NCBI RefSeq assembly: GCF_026340565.1
Contig: NZ_JAPEPB010000001.1
Coordinates: 3,820,501 to 3,884,500 of the forward strand
From: Kitasatospora sp. NBC_01287
GTDB taxonomy: Bacteria > Actinomycetota > Actinomycetes > Streptomycetales > Streptomycetaceae
Direction of reading: 5' to 3'
Length of the DNA stretch: 64,000 nucleotides
In this document: positions 52,335-61,561 of the stretch, piece by piece
Numbering within the stretch: the first letter of the stretch is position 1
How the letters are laid out: every line of letters starts with the position of its first letter
The notes under the pieces: model-generated
Database searches by the model: none
What the model was told of the DNA's origin: nothing
What the model saw: only the letters and a program-made list of their open reading frames with translations
Program-made: the position numbers and the translations under genes

Positions 52335-52341
52335 CGAGTCG

Positions 52342-54426
52342 TCAGGCGGGCTGGACGGTGATCGTGCAGAGGCGCTTGGTGGCCCGGGTCAGGGCCACGT
52401 ACAAGTCCCTGTCCCCACCGGGGCGGGCCGTGATGATCTCCTCGGGGTTCATGACGACGACCCCGTCGAATTCCAGGCCGCGCGCTTCGGACGCCGGCAC
52501 GATGCGTGCGTGCTGATCGATGCCCTGGGCCGTCAGCTCACTCACCCTGGTGTCCGCGCAGACCACTCCCAGAAGCTCGCCCGGGTGCGCGGCGCTCTGG
52601 GCGCGGAGCTCCTGGACAACGGCGGTGACCAACTCGTCCGGAGACGTGGTCACGGTGCGGGGGCTCTCACCGCTTCGCAGTGACCGTGTGGGCTTCTGGT
52701 CCGGAGCGATCCGCGTGAGCAGGTCCCGGACGCTCTCCAGGATCTCCTGCGTGGTGCGGTAACTGACGGTCAGGTTGTGCAGTTTGAACCGCGGCCCGAC
52801 GTGGGGGCTCAGTGCTTCCTTCCAGTCGCGTGCCGCGGCGACCGGGCCCGCCTGGGCGAAGTCACCCACCAGCGTCATCGACCTCGACGGGCAGCGGCGG
52901 ACGATCATCCGCCATTGCATGGCGGTCAGTTCCTGCGCCTCGTCGACGACGACGTGCCCGTACGTCCGCTCGGGGGGACCGTCGACCAGACTCGCCGCCT
53001 CGTCCAGCAACGGCACATCGGCATCGGTCCACGGGTCCTCCGGACCGCGCAGCAGGAGGGACCGCTCCTGCGCGGTCAGGCGGGGCAGGCGCTCGGCGAG
53101 AGCGTCGACGTTCGTGTCGACGTTCGTCAGGAGCGCCTTCACGAGGTCACCGGGTACCAGCCGCGGCCACAACACCTCGACCGCCCGGTCGACGCCGGCG
53201 TCGTCGAGGAGATCGGCCCGGATGGCGTCCAGGTCCAGCTCGTGGACCGGACCCGGGTCGGCCGCGCCTTCGACACGGCGCCGGGCGGCCCCCGTGAACC
53301 GGTCGAGGTTGATGCCCGTCATCCTTTCGGCATCGGCGTCGATCTGCTCCAGGAGGTCGCCCATGTCTCGTTGCGTCGCGTCGGTGACGGCGTCGACCAA
53401 GAGCTCCTTGAACACCTGGCGCGCGGGGTTGTGCCCCGGTACGGCTGCCAGGGCGGCGTCGCGTGCCGTGGCGACCTCCTCGCCGGAGAGGTGAACCAGT
53501 TCCTGTCCGACCCGCACGGTGAAGTCACCGGCGGGGGCTTGGTGGACGCGCAGCAGGCCGGCCAAGGCGTCGGCGAGGTCGGAGCTGCCCTTCAGACGCG
53601 CCGTACCGATCGGGCCCGCCGTGTCCGTGGACACTCCGGCCAGTTCCCGGCAGGTCGCCAGAACGACGTCGTTCTCTCCGAGCGAGGGAAGGACCTGCGA
53701 GATGTAGTCGAGGAACCGGGCGTTCGGGCCCACCACCAGGACACCCTCCGCCGCGGCGCGCGGGAACGCGTACAGGACGTAGGCCGCCCGGTGCAGGGCG
53801 ACCACTGTCTTGCCGGTGCCGGGCCCGCCCTGCACCACGGTCACCCCGCGGTGGGCGGAGCGGACGATCTCGTCCTGCTCGGCCTGCAGCGTCGCGACGG
53901 CCGCGTGCATCCTGCCCGTACGCCGTGCCGACAGGGCCTCGGTCAACGGGCCGTCCCCGACGACGTCCTCGTCGGTCGCGGCGGTCCCGTCCAGCAGTTC
54001 GTCGCTCACCGAGATGACCGTGCGCTCCTCGACGCGCAGGTGCCGGCGCCGCCGCAGGTCCATCGGGTGGACCGGTGTCGCCTCGTAGAAAGGCCGCGCC
54101 GCCTTCGCGCGCCAGTCCACGAGCAGAGGCAGGTCATCCTCCTCCGTCTGCAGTCCGATCCGCCCGATGCGCAGGGCCGTGCCATCCGTCCAGTCGATGC
54201 GCCCGAAGACCAGCCCCTTTTCGGCGCCCTCCAGCCGGCCGATTTCCTTGGCCAGCCGATCGGCGGCGATTTCTCTCTCGTACGCCCCGCCGGCGCTGTC
54301 CGCCGTGCCCTTCAGCACACTCGCTCGGTGCACTCGCGCCTCGGAAAGCCGCTCGGTGAGCAACTCGTACAAGGAGGACACATAATCCTGCTCCGAGTCA
54401 ACCGAACGCACGGCGGGATCAGTCAT
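52342..54426 (-). CDS. HelD-like superfamily 1 helicase (RNA polymerase-associated)
   Basis: 694 residues from the ATG at 54426. N-terminal antiparallel coiled coil (about 10-75: SEQDYVSSLYELLTERLSEARVHRASVL, EIAADRLAKEIGRLEGAE), then VDWRAKAARPFYEATP and Walker A VVQGGPGTGKT (ending at 207), DEAQELTAMQWRM, VGDFAQAG and the late LYVALTRATK. This order fits HelD, which displaces and recycles stalled RNA polymerase; actinobacterial HelR relatives give rifamycin tolerance. I see no rifamycin-associated element upstream, so that role is not supported here. Confidence 0.88.
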   Translation of the reverse strand: MTDPAVRSVDSEQDYVSSLYELLTERLSEARVHRASVLKGTADSAGGAYEREIAADRLAKEIGRLEGAEKGLVFGRIDWTDGTALRIGRIGLQTEEDDLPLLVDWRAKAARPFYEATPVHPMDLRRRRHLRVEERTVISVSDELLDGTAATDEDVVGDGPLTEALSARRTGRMHAAVATLQAEQDEIVRSAHRGVTVVQGGPGTGKTVVALHRAAYVLYAFPRAAAEGVLVVGPNARFLDYISQVLPSLGENDVVLATCRELAGVSTDTAGPIGTARLKGSSDLADALAGLLRVHQAPAGDFTVRVGQELVHLSGEEVATARDAALAAVPGHNPARQVFKELLVDAVTDATQRDMGDLLEQIDADAERMTGINLDRFTGAARRRVEGAADPGPVHELDLDAIRADLLDDAGVDRAVEVLWPRLVPGDLVKALLTNVDTNVDALAERLPRLTAQERSLLLRGPEDPWTDADVPLLDEAASLVDGPPERTYGHVVVDEAQELTAMQWRMIVRRCPSRSMTLVGDFAQAGPVAAARDWKEALSPHVGPRFKLHNLTVSYRTTQEILESVRDLLTRIAPDQKPTRSLRSGESPRTVTTSPDELVTAVVQELRAQSAAHPGELLGVVCADTRVSELTAQGIDQHARIVPASEARGLEFDGVVVMNPEEIITARPGGDRDLYVALTRATKRLCTITVQPA

Positions 54427-54469
54427 TTTCGACAACAGCGGCTCCTTCGATTCGAGCCACACCATACGG

Positions 54470-54733
54470 TCAAAGCTCCCCGAAAGATAAGTCTTGACTT
54501 GCTTGATGGGATTTGCCCGCTGCCACCAAGCCGTCAAGCCTGGAGTTTCTCGTCATAACCGTTGCGACCGGGCGAACCATATGCCCTGCCGGATTTGCGA
54601 ACTGAATAATTCTGTGCCCCTGGCGGATTTCCGAGTCGAAGGATTTCACCTCCGGGCAGGGGTGGCGGCCGAGCCGGTCGCATCCGGCCCGGATCTCCTG
54701 ACGGAACAGGTCGGGCATCCGCAGGCCGACCAC
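54470..54733 (-). pseudogene. Possible VOC/glyoxalase-like fragment
   Basis: A frame with GCDRLGRHPCPEVKSF and GHRIIQFANPAGHMV resembles the C-terminal half of VOC-fold proteins. The preceding half (ASDIDPAEPVEPVDPAGHPHAA) is short and a stop lies just before it. The following residues (to LSFGEL) look random. I treat it as a remnant; it could be a short real gene from a GTG. Confidence 0.35.
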
Positions 54734-54838
54734 GAAGGCGGCGTGCGGATGCCCGGCGGGGTCGACGGGCTCGACCGGCTCGGCGGGGTCGATATCGGAT
54801 GCGCCGTGCCGGACGTCCTCGATTTGAGTCGAGCCGAA

Positions 54839-55333
54839 TTACCCGGTCATGGCATCGGGTTGGGCTGCGGCCCACGCGGCCCGCAACTCCGAGAGGCGCG
54901 ACCGGATTTCCGGGTCATCGGCACTCGAAGCGACCAGGCCGGGCAGGACGACTGCCCGCCCCTTGTGCAGGCGTACCTCAAGGAGGCAGTGATCGATGCC
55001 GCGGTTGACCTCCGGTGAGAACCCGAACGACTGCACCTGCGGCCAGGTGACCACACGTGTCCTCAGTAGGGTCCGCGTGGTGAGGCCCGCGGCATTCACC
55101 GTGGTACTGCCGCAGAAGGGGCCCACGAAGGAGGCGGCGATGGCGTAGGCGACGATCAGGGCGGCCGCGAAGAGCGCGGTCATCACGGGATTCCGGCCCT
55201 TGGCCGCTGCGGCGAGGATGATGGCGAGGGCGCAGGCCAGAGCGGTCGGGAAGAGGACCAAGGTCCTGCGGCCCGTCCGCCGGTACTGGATCGGCGCCTT
55301 GAAGTAGTGCTGTCCGTCGCGCCGATCGCTCAT
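54839..55333 (-). CDS. Membrane protein with PH-like domain
   Basis: 164 residues from the ATG at 55333. Two membrane helices (about 27-45 TLVLFPTALACALAIILAAAA and 50-72 MTALFAAALIVAYAIAASFV), then a bacterial PH-type domain: VNAAGLTTRTLLRTRVVTWPQVQSFGF, LLEVRLHKGRAVVLPGL. Such proteins are common in actinomycetes; function unknown. Confidence 0.75.
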   Translation of the reverse strand: MSDRRDGQHYFKAPIQYRRTGRRTLVLFPTALACALAIILAAAAKGRNPVMTALFAAALIVAYAIAASFVGPFCGSTTVNAAGLTTRTLLRTRVVTWPQVQSFGFSPEVNRGIDHCLLEVRLHKGRAVVLPGLVASSADDPEIRSRLSELRAAWAAAQPDAMTG

Positions 55334-55421
55334 GGCTCCCCCGCTCACTCCGCTGCTGACCGTCATTGTCGTGGAGGTGCCGAACGGAATCCAGTGCTGC
55401 TGCGGTTGACAGGGCGCCCCG

Positions 55422-55472
55422 CAGCGGCAGGAATCCCCGGAGAGGGTCGAGGGTGTCGGAGTCGGCGGCCTT
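55422..55472 (-). pseudogene. Fragment of a DUF6247-like gene
   Basis: About 40 bp match the gene at 42480-42833 at nearly every base; translated SDTLDPLRGF. Neither the rest of that gene nor its toxin partner is present. Confidence 0.75.
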
Positions 55473-55540
55473 GAACCGGCGGGCACCCTTGCAGAGCAAC
55501 GGATTTGGGGCCTGCGGGGAGCTGCGGATAGCGTGAGCCG

Positions 55541-55906
55541 GTGAGCCTGCGAATCAAGCACGTGACGGTCGATTGCGCCGACCCGCCGAAGCTGGCTGCC
55601 TGGTGGGCGCAGGCCCTGGGCGGCTCGGTCACGGCAGACTTCGGTGGCTTCTACGCCCTCGTGGAGGGCGGCGGTCTGGCCATGGGGTTTCAGAAGGTCC
55701 CCGAGGCGCGCACGGACAAGAACAGCGTCCATGTCGACCTGGCCGCCTCGGACCGCGCCGTGGAGATCGAACGCCTGATCAGGCTCGGTGCCACGGAAGT
55801 CGCCGAACACACGGTGCCAGGACTGGCATGGACCGTGCTCCGCGACCCCGAGGGCAACGAGTTCTGTGTCTCGGGCCCCGCGCCCGATGAGCCCGCCGCA
55901 GGCTGA
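55541..55906 (+). CDS. VOC-family (glyoxalase-like) protein
   Basis: 121 residues from a GTG at 55541. One VOC module pair: LRIKHVTVDCADPPKLAAWWAQALGG at the N-terminus, NSVHVDLAASD, and the closing WTVLRDPEGNEFCV. This is the typical glyoxalase/bleomycin-resistance-like fold of about 120 residues seen in many Streptomyces. Ligand unknown. It ends about 115 bp before a strong bidirectional hairpin. Confidence 0.88.
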   Translation: MSLRIKHVTVDCADPPKLAAWWAQALGGSVTADFGGFYALVEGGGLAMGFQKVPEARTDKNSVHVDLAASDRAVEIERLIRLGATEVAEHTVPGLAWTVLRDPEGNEFCVSGPAPDEPAAG

Positions 55907-56020
55907 GAGCGAGCTCCCGCGACGCGACGGAGGCATTGGGTCCAGGCCGCCTCCGGAAGCCGGCCCCGAGATCGACAGGAGCCCCAGCGTCCCCGACTCC
56001 TCCCGACTCCTCAAGATGAC

Positions 56021-56056
56021 AGCGGGCCCGGACCGTTCCGACGGTCCGGGCCCGCT
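56021..56056. terminator. Strong terminator between the VOC and LCP genes
   Basis: A 16-bp perfect stem AGCGGGCCCGGACCGT / ACGGTCCGGGCCCGCT with a TCCG tetraloop between convergent genes. Confidence 0.85.
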
Positions 56057-56066
56057 GTCGGGTCGA

Positions 56067-57887
56067 TCAGGGGGCGGAGTCGGGGACGCTGGGGCTCCTG
56101 TCGTACGCCTTGGTCGGGTTCATCCCGATGTTGTTGATCTGCACGGTGTCCTGGGTGCTCACCTGCGCGCACTTGCTGGAGTCGTCCGCGGTCTGCGCCT
56201 CGGAGTTGCTCAGCGCCGCCTGGGTGTTCACCGGCGCCGGGGCCGCCGGGGAAGCCGCGCCGCCCGCGCCCGCCGGCGCGGCACCGAAGGTGCTCCCGGC
56301 CGTCCAGTCCTTGCCGATCACCAACGTGATCCCCGGACCGTCACCCGGCCTGACCGCCGAGGACGGCAACCCCACCGAGGCCGCCACCTCCTGCGCGTCC
56401 CCCTCCCGACCCGCCGTGTACGTCACCTCGCTGACCGCCGCACTCACCGTCGCGTTGGTCGCCGAGGTCAGCGAGCTGTACCCCGCCGTCTTCAACGCCT
56501 CCGCCAGATCCCCCGCCCGACCCGCCACCCCACTGCCGTTCTTCACGTGCACCGCGATCTCCTTCTTCGGCGCACCAGCCCCCGCCCCCGCGGCGGCCGC
56601 CGACGACGCAGGAGCGGCGGGAGCGGCGGGAGCAGCCGGAGCCGGCGCGGCCGAGGAGGTGTCCGGGTTCGCCGTGGAGGTGGCCTGCGCCGCCGCCGAC
56701 GACTTGCTCCCGTCCCCGGTGGTCAGCGACTGGTCATTGATCATCGCGCTGAAGAGGTTCTTGGCCGCCGGGTCGACCACCACACGCTGCGTATTCGTCG
56801 GGTCGGGGTCGTTCTGCATCGTGGTCATCGTGATCCGGTCGGTCGGCACCTTGTTCAGGTCGTCCGCCAGCCCCACCAGCTGCGGGATCCCGCTCAGCCC
56901 GTTGTCCACCGTCAGCGCCTTGGTCGCCGCGTTCGCCAGCGACAGCACCGCCGCCGGGTTCGTCAACGTCCCCGCGCTCTTCAACTGCCGCACCATCGAG
57001 GACAGGAACATGTGCTGCGCCACCGTGCGCCCCACATCGCCACCATCGCCGAAACCGTGCCGGGTGCGCACGAACTCCAGCGCCGCCATCCCCTGCAGCG
57101 TGTGGTTGCCCTTCTTCAACTTCAGGTGCGAGTACGGGTCGTAGACGTTGTTGTCCACGCACACCGGCACCCCGCCCACCGCGTCCGACATCTGCACCAC
57201 ACCCGTGAAGTCGACCATCATGAAATGGTCGATGGGTATACCGGTCAGCTGGTGCACCGCCGCCACCGTGCACCCCGGACCGTAGTCCAGGGTGCTGTTG
57301 ATCATGTCCCGGTGCGCCTTCATCGACGTGTGGTTCTCGGTGTCCGTGCAGGCCGGCAGGTCCGCCACCGTGTCGCGCGGGACACTCATCACCGTCGCGT
57401 TGCTGCGGTCCGCCGACACGTGCAGCACCATCTCGACGTCGGCGTTGGCCCCAGGCCCGCAGTCCCCACCGATCTGGCAGTCCGCGGCGTTGTCCCGCGC
57501 GTCGGAGCCGATCACCAGGATGTTGATCGGCGTGCGCCCGAAAGCGTCCGGCTTCTCGTGACCCGCGTCGCCCGAGGTGCCCGCGAAGAGCGCCGAGTGC
57601 TTGATGTTCCCGTTCAGCTCCTCGTAGACGTAGCCGAAGGTCCCCGCCGTCACCAGCACCAGCCCGGCCGTGGTGTACGCCAGGATCCGCAGGCCCTTGC
57701 GCTTGGGCTTCTTCATGCTCTTGCGGGCCGCGGCACGACCACCGGTCGGCGGCGCGGGAGGCTCGGAGCGGGATCCGGCGCGGGCCGCCGCGCGGCCGCC
57801 TGCCCGCGGCGCGGGGAGCTGCGGCTGGGCTGCGCGCGCACGGCGGCGAGGCCCGGGACCGGGGGTGTCCACCTGCGTCTCGCTCAC
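56067..57887 (-). CDS. LytR-CpsA-Psr (LCP) family cell-wall ligase with LytR_C domain
   Basis: 606 residues from a GTG at 57887 (GAAGG upstream). Cytoplasmic Arg/Pro/Ala-rich N-terminus, one membrane helix (ILAYTTAGLVLVTAGTFGYVYEEL), then the extracellular LCP domain: NILVIGSDARD, MVLHVSADRSNATVMSVPRDT, IDHFMMVDFTGVVQMSDAVGGV, FVRTRHGFGDGGDVGR. After an Ala/Pro linker a LytR_C module follows (EIAVHVKNGSGVAGRAGDLAEALKTAGY). LCP enzymes attach glycopolymers from lipid carriers to peptidoglycan. The linker and tail are low-complexity. Confidence 0.93.
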   Translation of the reverse strand: MSETQVDTPGPGPRRRARAAQPQLPAPRAGGRAAARAGSRSEPPAPPTGGRAAARKSMKKPKRKGLRILAYTTAGLVLVTAGTFGYVYEELNGNIKHSALFAGTSGDAGHEKPDAFGRTPINILVIGSDARDNAADCQIGGDCGPGANADVEMVLHVSADRSNATVMSVPRDTVADLPACTDTENHTSMKAHRDMINSTLDYGPGCTVAAVHQLTGIPIDHFMMVDFTGVVQMSDAVGGVPVCVDNNVYDPYSHLKLKKGNHTLQGMAALEFVRTRHGFGDGGDVGRTVAQHMFLSSMVRQLKSAGTLTNPAAVLSLANAATKALTVDNGLSGIPQLVGLADDLNKVPTDRITMTTMQNDPDPTNTQRVVVDPAAKNLFSAMINDQSLTTGDGSKSSAAAQATSTANPDTSSAAPAPAAPAAPAAPASSAAAAGAGAGAPKKEIAVHVKNGSGVAGRAGDLAEALKTAGYSSLTSATNATVSAAVSEVTYTAGREGDAQEVAASVGLPSSAVRPGDGPGITLVIGKDWTAGSTFGAAPAGAGGAASPAAPAPVNTQAALSNSEAQTADDSSKCAQVSTQDTVQINNIGMNPTKAYDRSPSVPDSAP

Positions 57888-58134
57888 GTCCGCCGCCTTC
57901 GTTCGTGCCTGGTCGAATCTGGTCGTGTCAGTCGGGACGTCGGCGTGTCGCGCCACGGTTCCCCGGCGCGCAGCATAGCTGTCCACCCTTTGAAGCCGAA
58001 CCGCGGTGGAACGGTTGAACGACCAGGCAGGCCGGGCAGGCGAACGGCGAGCCGTGGTGCGGAGGTGACAAAGGCCACAAGCCAGAGGCCACAAGCCAGA
58101 GGCCACAAGCCGCAAGCGGGGCGGCGCGGGGCGA

Positions 58135-58332
58135 CTACTCCTTGGGCTGCTCAGGCTCCTCGACGAAGTCGATCCGCTTGAAACGGCCGTTCATCGACTT
58201 CAGCAGGAACCAGGTGGCCACACCGAGCCCGCAGAAGACGACGAAGCCGAGCAGACCGGGGGTCACCGAGTTCGGGTCGTAGCTCGCGGCCAGCTCGGTG
58301 GTGGCGTGCGCGAGGGTCACGGAGGTACTCAT
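58135..58332 (-). CDS. Small membrane protein
   Basis: 65 residues: an N-terminal outside segment, one helix (VTPGLLGFVVFCGLGVATWFLL) and a cytoplasmic tail (KSMNGRFKRIDFVEEPEQPKE). Similar short proteins are widely encoded next to mca in Streptomyces. It is separated from mca by a hairpin. Function unknown. Confidence 0.8.
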   Translation of the reverse strand: MSTSVTLAHATTELAASYDPNSVTPGLLGFVVFCGLGVATWFLLKSMNGRFKRIDFVEEPEQPKE

Positions 58333-58340
58333 GGCTCCAT

Positions 58341-58371
58341 GGTGACCCGGCCCCGTTACGGCCGGGTCACC
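58341..58371 (-). terminator. Terminator downstream of mca
   Basis: A 12-bp perfect stem GGTGACCCGGCC / GGCCGGGTCACC with 7-nt loop lies between the mca stop and the next gene. Confidence 0.75.
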
Positions 58372-58419
58372 GGGGTGGGGCGTGTCGCCGGGCGACCCGC
58401 CCCACCAGGGGTCGGACCG

Positions 58420-59316
58420 CTACTGCGCCGCGTCCCCGGCCAGAGTGGTGGCGCGCAGCCCGGCGAACAGGTCGTCCTCCGGCAGGTCGGTGTCGACCAG
58501 CGAGCGGGCCAGCTCGTAGTCCTCGGTCGGCCAGACCTCGCGCTGCACCGACAGCGGCACCCGGAACCACGGGCCTTCCGGGTCGATCTGGGTGGCGTGC
58601 GCGAGCAGCGCCTTGTCCCGGGTCTCGAACCAGTCCTCGCAGTGCACCTGGGTGGTGATCTCGCGCTCCTTGCGGCCGCTCTTCTCCCAGCCGTCGATCC
58701 ACTCGCCGTACGGGGAGTCGTGCCCGTTCTCGGTGAGGTAGGCGTGCAGCGCCCGGATCCGGCCCATCGGGAAGCCGTGGTTGTAGTAGAGCTTGAGCGG
58801 CTGCCAGGGCTCGCCGGCCTCGGGGTAGGCGTCCGGGTCACCGGCCGCCTCGAAGGCGATCATGGTGATCTTGTGGGTCATGATGTGGTCGGGGTGCGGG
58901 TAACCGCCGTTCTCGTCATAGGTGGTGATCACCTGCGGCTTGAACTCGCGGATCAGGCGCACCAGCGGCTCGGCCGCGGCCTTCTCGTCCTGCAGCGCGA
59001 AGCAGCCCTCGGGCAGCGGCGGCAACGGGTCGCCCTCGGGCAGGCCCGAGTCGACGAAGCCCAGCCAGGCCTGCTCGACGCCCAGGATCTCCCGCGCGCT
59101 GTCCATCTCCTTGCGCCGGACCTCGTGGATGTTCTCCTCGACATACGGGTCACCCTGGAGCTTCGGGTTGAGCACAGAGCCGCGCTCCCCGCCGGTGCAG
59201 GTGGCCACCAGCACCTCAACGCCCTGGGCGACGTACATGGCCATGGTGGCCGCACCCTTGCTGGACTCGTCGTCCGGGTGCGCGTGCACCGCCATCAGCC
59301 GCAACTGCTCAGTCAA
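58420..59316 (-). CDS. mca: Mycothiol S-conjugate amidase
   Basis: 298 residues from a TTG at 59316 (GGAAGGA 10 nt upstream); an ATG farther up would add non-conserved residues. Zinc hydrolase of the LmbE/PIG-L family: LMAVHAHPDDESSKG with the metal-binding HPDD, ATCTGGERG, and GYPHPDHIMTH. Cleaves mycothiol conjugates so that toxins leave as mercapturates. Cytosolic. It is distinguished from MshB by YYNHGFPMGRI and by the length. Divergent from the DUF4307/greA genes. Confidence 0.92.
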   Translation of the reverse strand: MTEQLRLMAVHAHPDDESSKGAATMAMYVAQGVEVLVATCTGGERGSVLNPKLQGDPYVEENIHEVRRKEMDSAREILGVEQAWLGFVDSGLPEGDPLPPLPEGCFALQDEKAAAEPLVRLIREFKPQVITTYDENGGYPHPDHIMTHKITMIAFEAAGDPDAYPEAGEPWQPLKLYYNHGFPMGRIRALHAYLTENGHDSPYGEWIDGWEKSGRKEREITTQVHCEDWFETRDKALLAHATQIDPEGPWFRVPLSVQREVWPTEDYELARSLVDTDLPEDDLFAGLRATTLAGDAAQ

Positions 59317-59469
59317 CGCCTGGTTCCTTCCGGGAATGTCCGGGCTCAGCATCGTGGGGCTCAGCATCGTCCCCCTATAGTGACGGACTGGAAGGCCCGC
59401 ACATTCCCCGCGCTCGGTGCGCGAACCGGTGCAGCAGCCAGCGGTCTTCCCGGAAGGGACCGACCTGCC

Positions 59470-59889
59470 ATGACCGCCACCAGCAGCACCCCGCCCGGCG
59501 CCCTGCCCCAGGGCCGCTACGGCCGGCGCAGCGACCAGCAGGCGGACCGCAGCCTGAAGGTGGTCGGCCTGGTGCTGGCCGTCCTGGTGGTGGCGCTGGT
59601 GGCCTGGTTCGGCAGCTCGTACATCGAGACGGCGAGCAAGCTCAACGGGACCGTGCCGACCTTCCAGATCGTCTCCGACTCGCAGGTGCAGGCCGAGCTG
59701 TCGGTGCTCAAGGACTCCGGCGTCGGCGGCACCTGCACGATCCGCTCACAGGCCGCCGACGGCTCGGTGGTCGGCATGCTCGACGTGCCGGTCCCGACCC
59801 ACGGCACCACCTATGTGCAGACGGTCACCATCCGGACCAACGCGCGCGGCACCACCGCCGAGCTGATGGGCTGTACGCCCTCGAAGTAA
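59470..59889 (+). CDS. DUF4307 family membrane protein
   Basis: 139 residues from the ATG at 59470. Cytoplasmic N-terminus (GRYGRRSDQQADRSLK), one helix (VVGLVLAVLVVALVAWFGSSYI), then an extracellular beta domain (FQIVSDSQVQAELSVL, CTIRSQAADGSVVG, TTYVQTVTIRTNARGTTAELMGC). Conserved in actinobacteria between mca and greA; function unknown. Confidence 0.88.
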   Translation: MTATSSTPPGALPQGRYGRRSDQQADRSLKVVGLVLAVLVVALVAWFGSSYIETASKLNGTVPTFQIVSDSQVQAELSVLKDSGVGGTCTIRSQAADGSVVGMLDVPVPTHGTTYVQTVTIRTNARGTTAELMGCTPSK

Positions 59890-60133
59890 CCCGGTCGGGT
59901 GGGCCCCGCGGGGCATCACCGCACCCTTCGGGGGGCACCCGAGCAGCCACGGAGCCGGAAACGGACCGTTAACGCGCCACTGCGGGACTCCCACCTCGGG
60001 CCGGACATTGTTAGGCTCGTGGTTTCGCCCCTTCCGTGCCGGACGGCTCGGTCGCGGGCGTTGCTTCGTAGAGAGACCCGTACCACTGCTGACGACAACC
60101 CTCAGCACCTCCCAGCACCGACGAGGAGCACCC

Positions 60134-60631
60134 GTGACCCAGACCAGCGAGAACGTGACCTGGCTCACTCAGTCCGGCTACGACAAGCTCAGGGATGAGC
60201 TGAACCAGCTGACCGGTCCCATGCGCACCGAGATCACGCAGAAGATCGAGGCGGCACGCGAAGAGGGTGACCTCAAGGAGAACGCCGGCTACCACGCAGC
60301 CCGCGAGGAGCAGGGCAAGATGGAGCTGCGGATCCGCCAGCTCACCCAGCTCCTGGAGCGCGCCAAGGTCGGCGAGGCCCCCGCGGACTCCGGCGTGGTG
60401 GCCCCCGGCATGGTCGTGACCGTGGCCTTCGGCGGCGACCCGGACGACACCATGGTCTTCCTGCTCGGCTCGCGCGAGGTGGCCGGCGACGACCTGGACG
60501 TCTACTCCCCGCAGTCCCCCCTCGGCCGCGCCATCGACGGCAAGAAGATCGGCGACAGCGCCCAGTACGACCTGCCGAACGGCAAGAAGGCCGGTGTGAA
60601 GATCCTCGAGGTCAAGCCGTACGTCGGCTGA
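60134..60631 (+). CDS. greA: Transcription elongation factor GreA
   Basis: 165 residues from a GTG at 60134 (GAGGAGC upstream). N-terminal coiled coil (WLTQSGYDKLRDELNQL ... KIEAAREEGDLKENAGYHAAREEQGKMELRIRQL) with the acidic tip that reaches the RNA polymerase active site, then an FKBP-like domain (VYSPQSPLGRAIDGKKIGDSAQYDLPNGKKAGVKIL). Rescues backtracked polymerase. Terminated by the hairpin at 60651. Confidence 0.96.
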   Translation: MTQTSENVTWLTQSGYDKLRDELNQLTGPMRTEITQKIEAAREEGDLKENAGYHAAREEQGKMELRIRQLTQLLERAKVGEAPADSGVVAPGMVVTVAFGGDPDDTMVFLLGSREVAGDDLDVYSPQSPLGRAIDGKKIGDSAQYDLPNGKKAGVKILEVKPYVG

Positions 60632-60650
60632 CCCGGCGCCGCGCACGACG

Positions 60651-60681
60651 AGCGCCCCGGACCTCGACGGTCCGGGGCGCT
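60651..60681. terminator. Terminator between greA and the ABC exporter operon
   Basis: A 13-bp perfect stem AGCGCCCCGGACC / GGTCCGGGGCGCT with 5-nt loop between convergent genes. Confidence 0.85.
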
Positions 60682-60696
60682 TCGTCGCGCGCGGGA

Positions 60697-61560
60697 TCAG
60701 CTCACGGCCGAGCGGTACTTGCGCACCGAGAGCCAGGAGAAGACCGCCAGCACCACCAGCGAGGAGCCGATCGACACGCCGATCGCGTGCTGCATCGGCC
60801 AGGCCTTGTCCACCGGCCCGATCTGGTTGCCGAAGAGGTCGCGGCAGGCCTGCACGGTCGCGCTGAACGGGTTCCAGTAGGCGATCGGCTGCAGCCAGCC
60901 CGGCATGCTGCTGATCGGCACGAAGGCGTTGGAGACGAAGGTCAGCGGGAAGAGCCAGATCAGGCCCGCCGAGGTGGCCGCCTCCGGGCTGCGCACCGAG
61001 AGCCCGATCAGCGCGCCGATCCAGGAGAAGGCGTACCCGAGCAGGAGCAGCAGCGCGAAGGCCGCCAGCGCCCTCGGCAGGCCGCGGTGGATCCGCCAGC
61101 CGACCGCGAGCGCCACCAGGGCCAGCACCAGCAGGGTGAACGCGGTCTGGCACAGGTCGGCCAGCGTGCGCCCGACCAGCACCGCGGAGCGGGTCATCGG
61201 CAGCGAGCGGAACCGGTCCACCAGGCCCTTGGTCATGTCCTCCGCGATGCCCGCCGAGGCGCCGGCCACCGCGAAGGTGACGGTCTGCGCGAAGATGCCG
61301 GCCATCAGGAACTGGATGTAGATCGAGGAACTGGCCCCCGCCCCGGGGACGTTGATGGCCCCACCCATCACGTACGAGAAGAGCAGCACGAACATCACCG
61401 GCTGCAGCAGCCCGAAGACCACGATCTCCGGGATGCGGGACATCCGGCGCAGGTTGCGCCGGGCGATCACCCAGGAGTCGTGCAGCATGGCGGCGACGCC
61501 GCGCCGCTGGCGCGGGATCGCGCCGCCGATCGCGTGCTCGGTCGCGGTGGACGCGCTCAT
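60697..61560 (-). CDS. ABC-2 type permease (DrrB-like)
   Basis: 287 residues, six helices. DrrB-style: SWVIARRNLRRMSRIPEIVVFGLLQPVMFVLLFSYVMGGAI, TMRSAVLVGRTLADL-like (MTRSAVLVGRTLADL), and LTFVSNAFVPISSMPGWLQPIAYWNPFSATVQACRDLF. Partner of the ATPase encoded 1 bp upstream. DrrAB-type pumps export hydrophobic antibiotics or lipids; the substrate here is unknown. Confidence 0.92.
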   Translation of the reverse strand: MSASTATEHAIGGAIPRQRRGVAAMLHDSWVIARRNLRRMSRIPEIVVFGLLQPVMFVLLFSYVMGGAINVPGAGASSSIYIQFLMAGIFAQTVTFAVAGASAGIAEDMTKGLVDRFRSLPMTRSAVLVGRTLADLCQTAFTLLVLALVALAVGWRIHRGLPRALAAFALLLLLGYAFSWIGALIGLSVRSPEAATSAGLIWLFPLTFVSNAFVPISSMPGWLQPIAYWNPFSATVQACRDLFGNQIGPVDKAWPMQHAIGVSIGSSLVVLAVFSWLSVRKYRSAVS

Positions 61561-61561
61561 C

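Noticed and set aside
54427..54838. Rifamycin-associated element before the HelD gene
   Set aside because: No matching inverted repeat was found in the sequence upstream of the gene.
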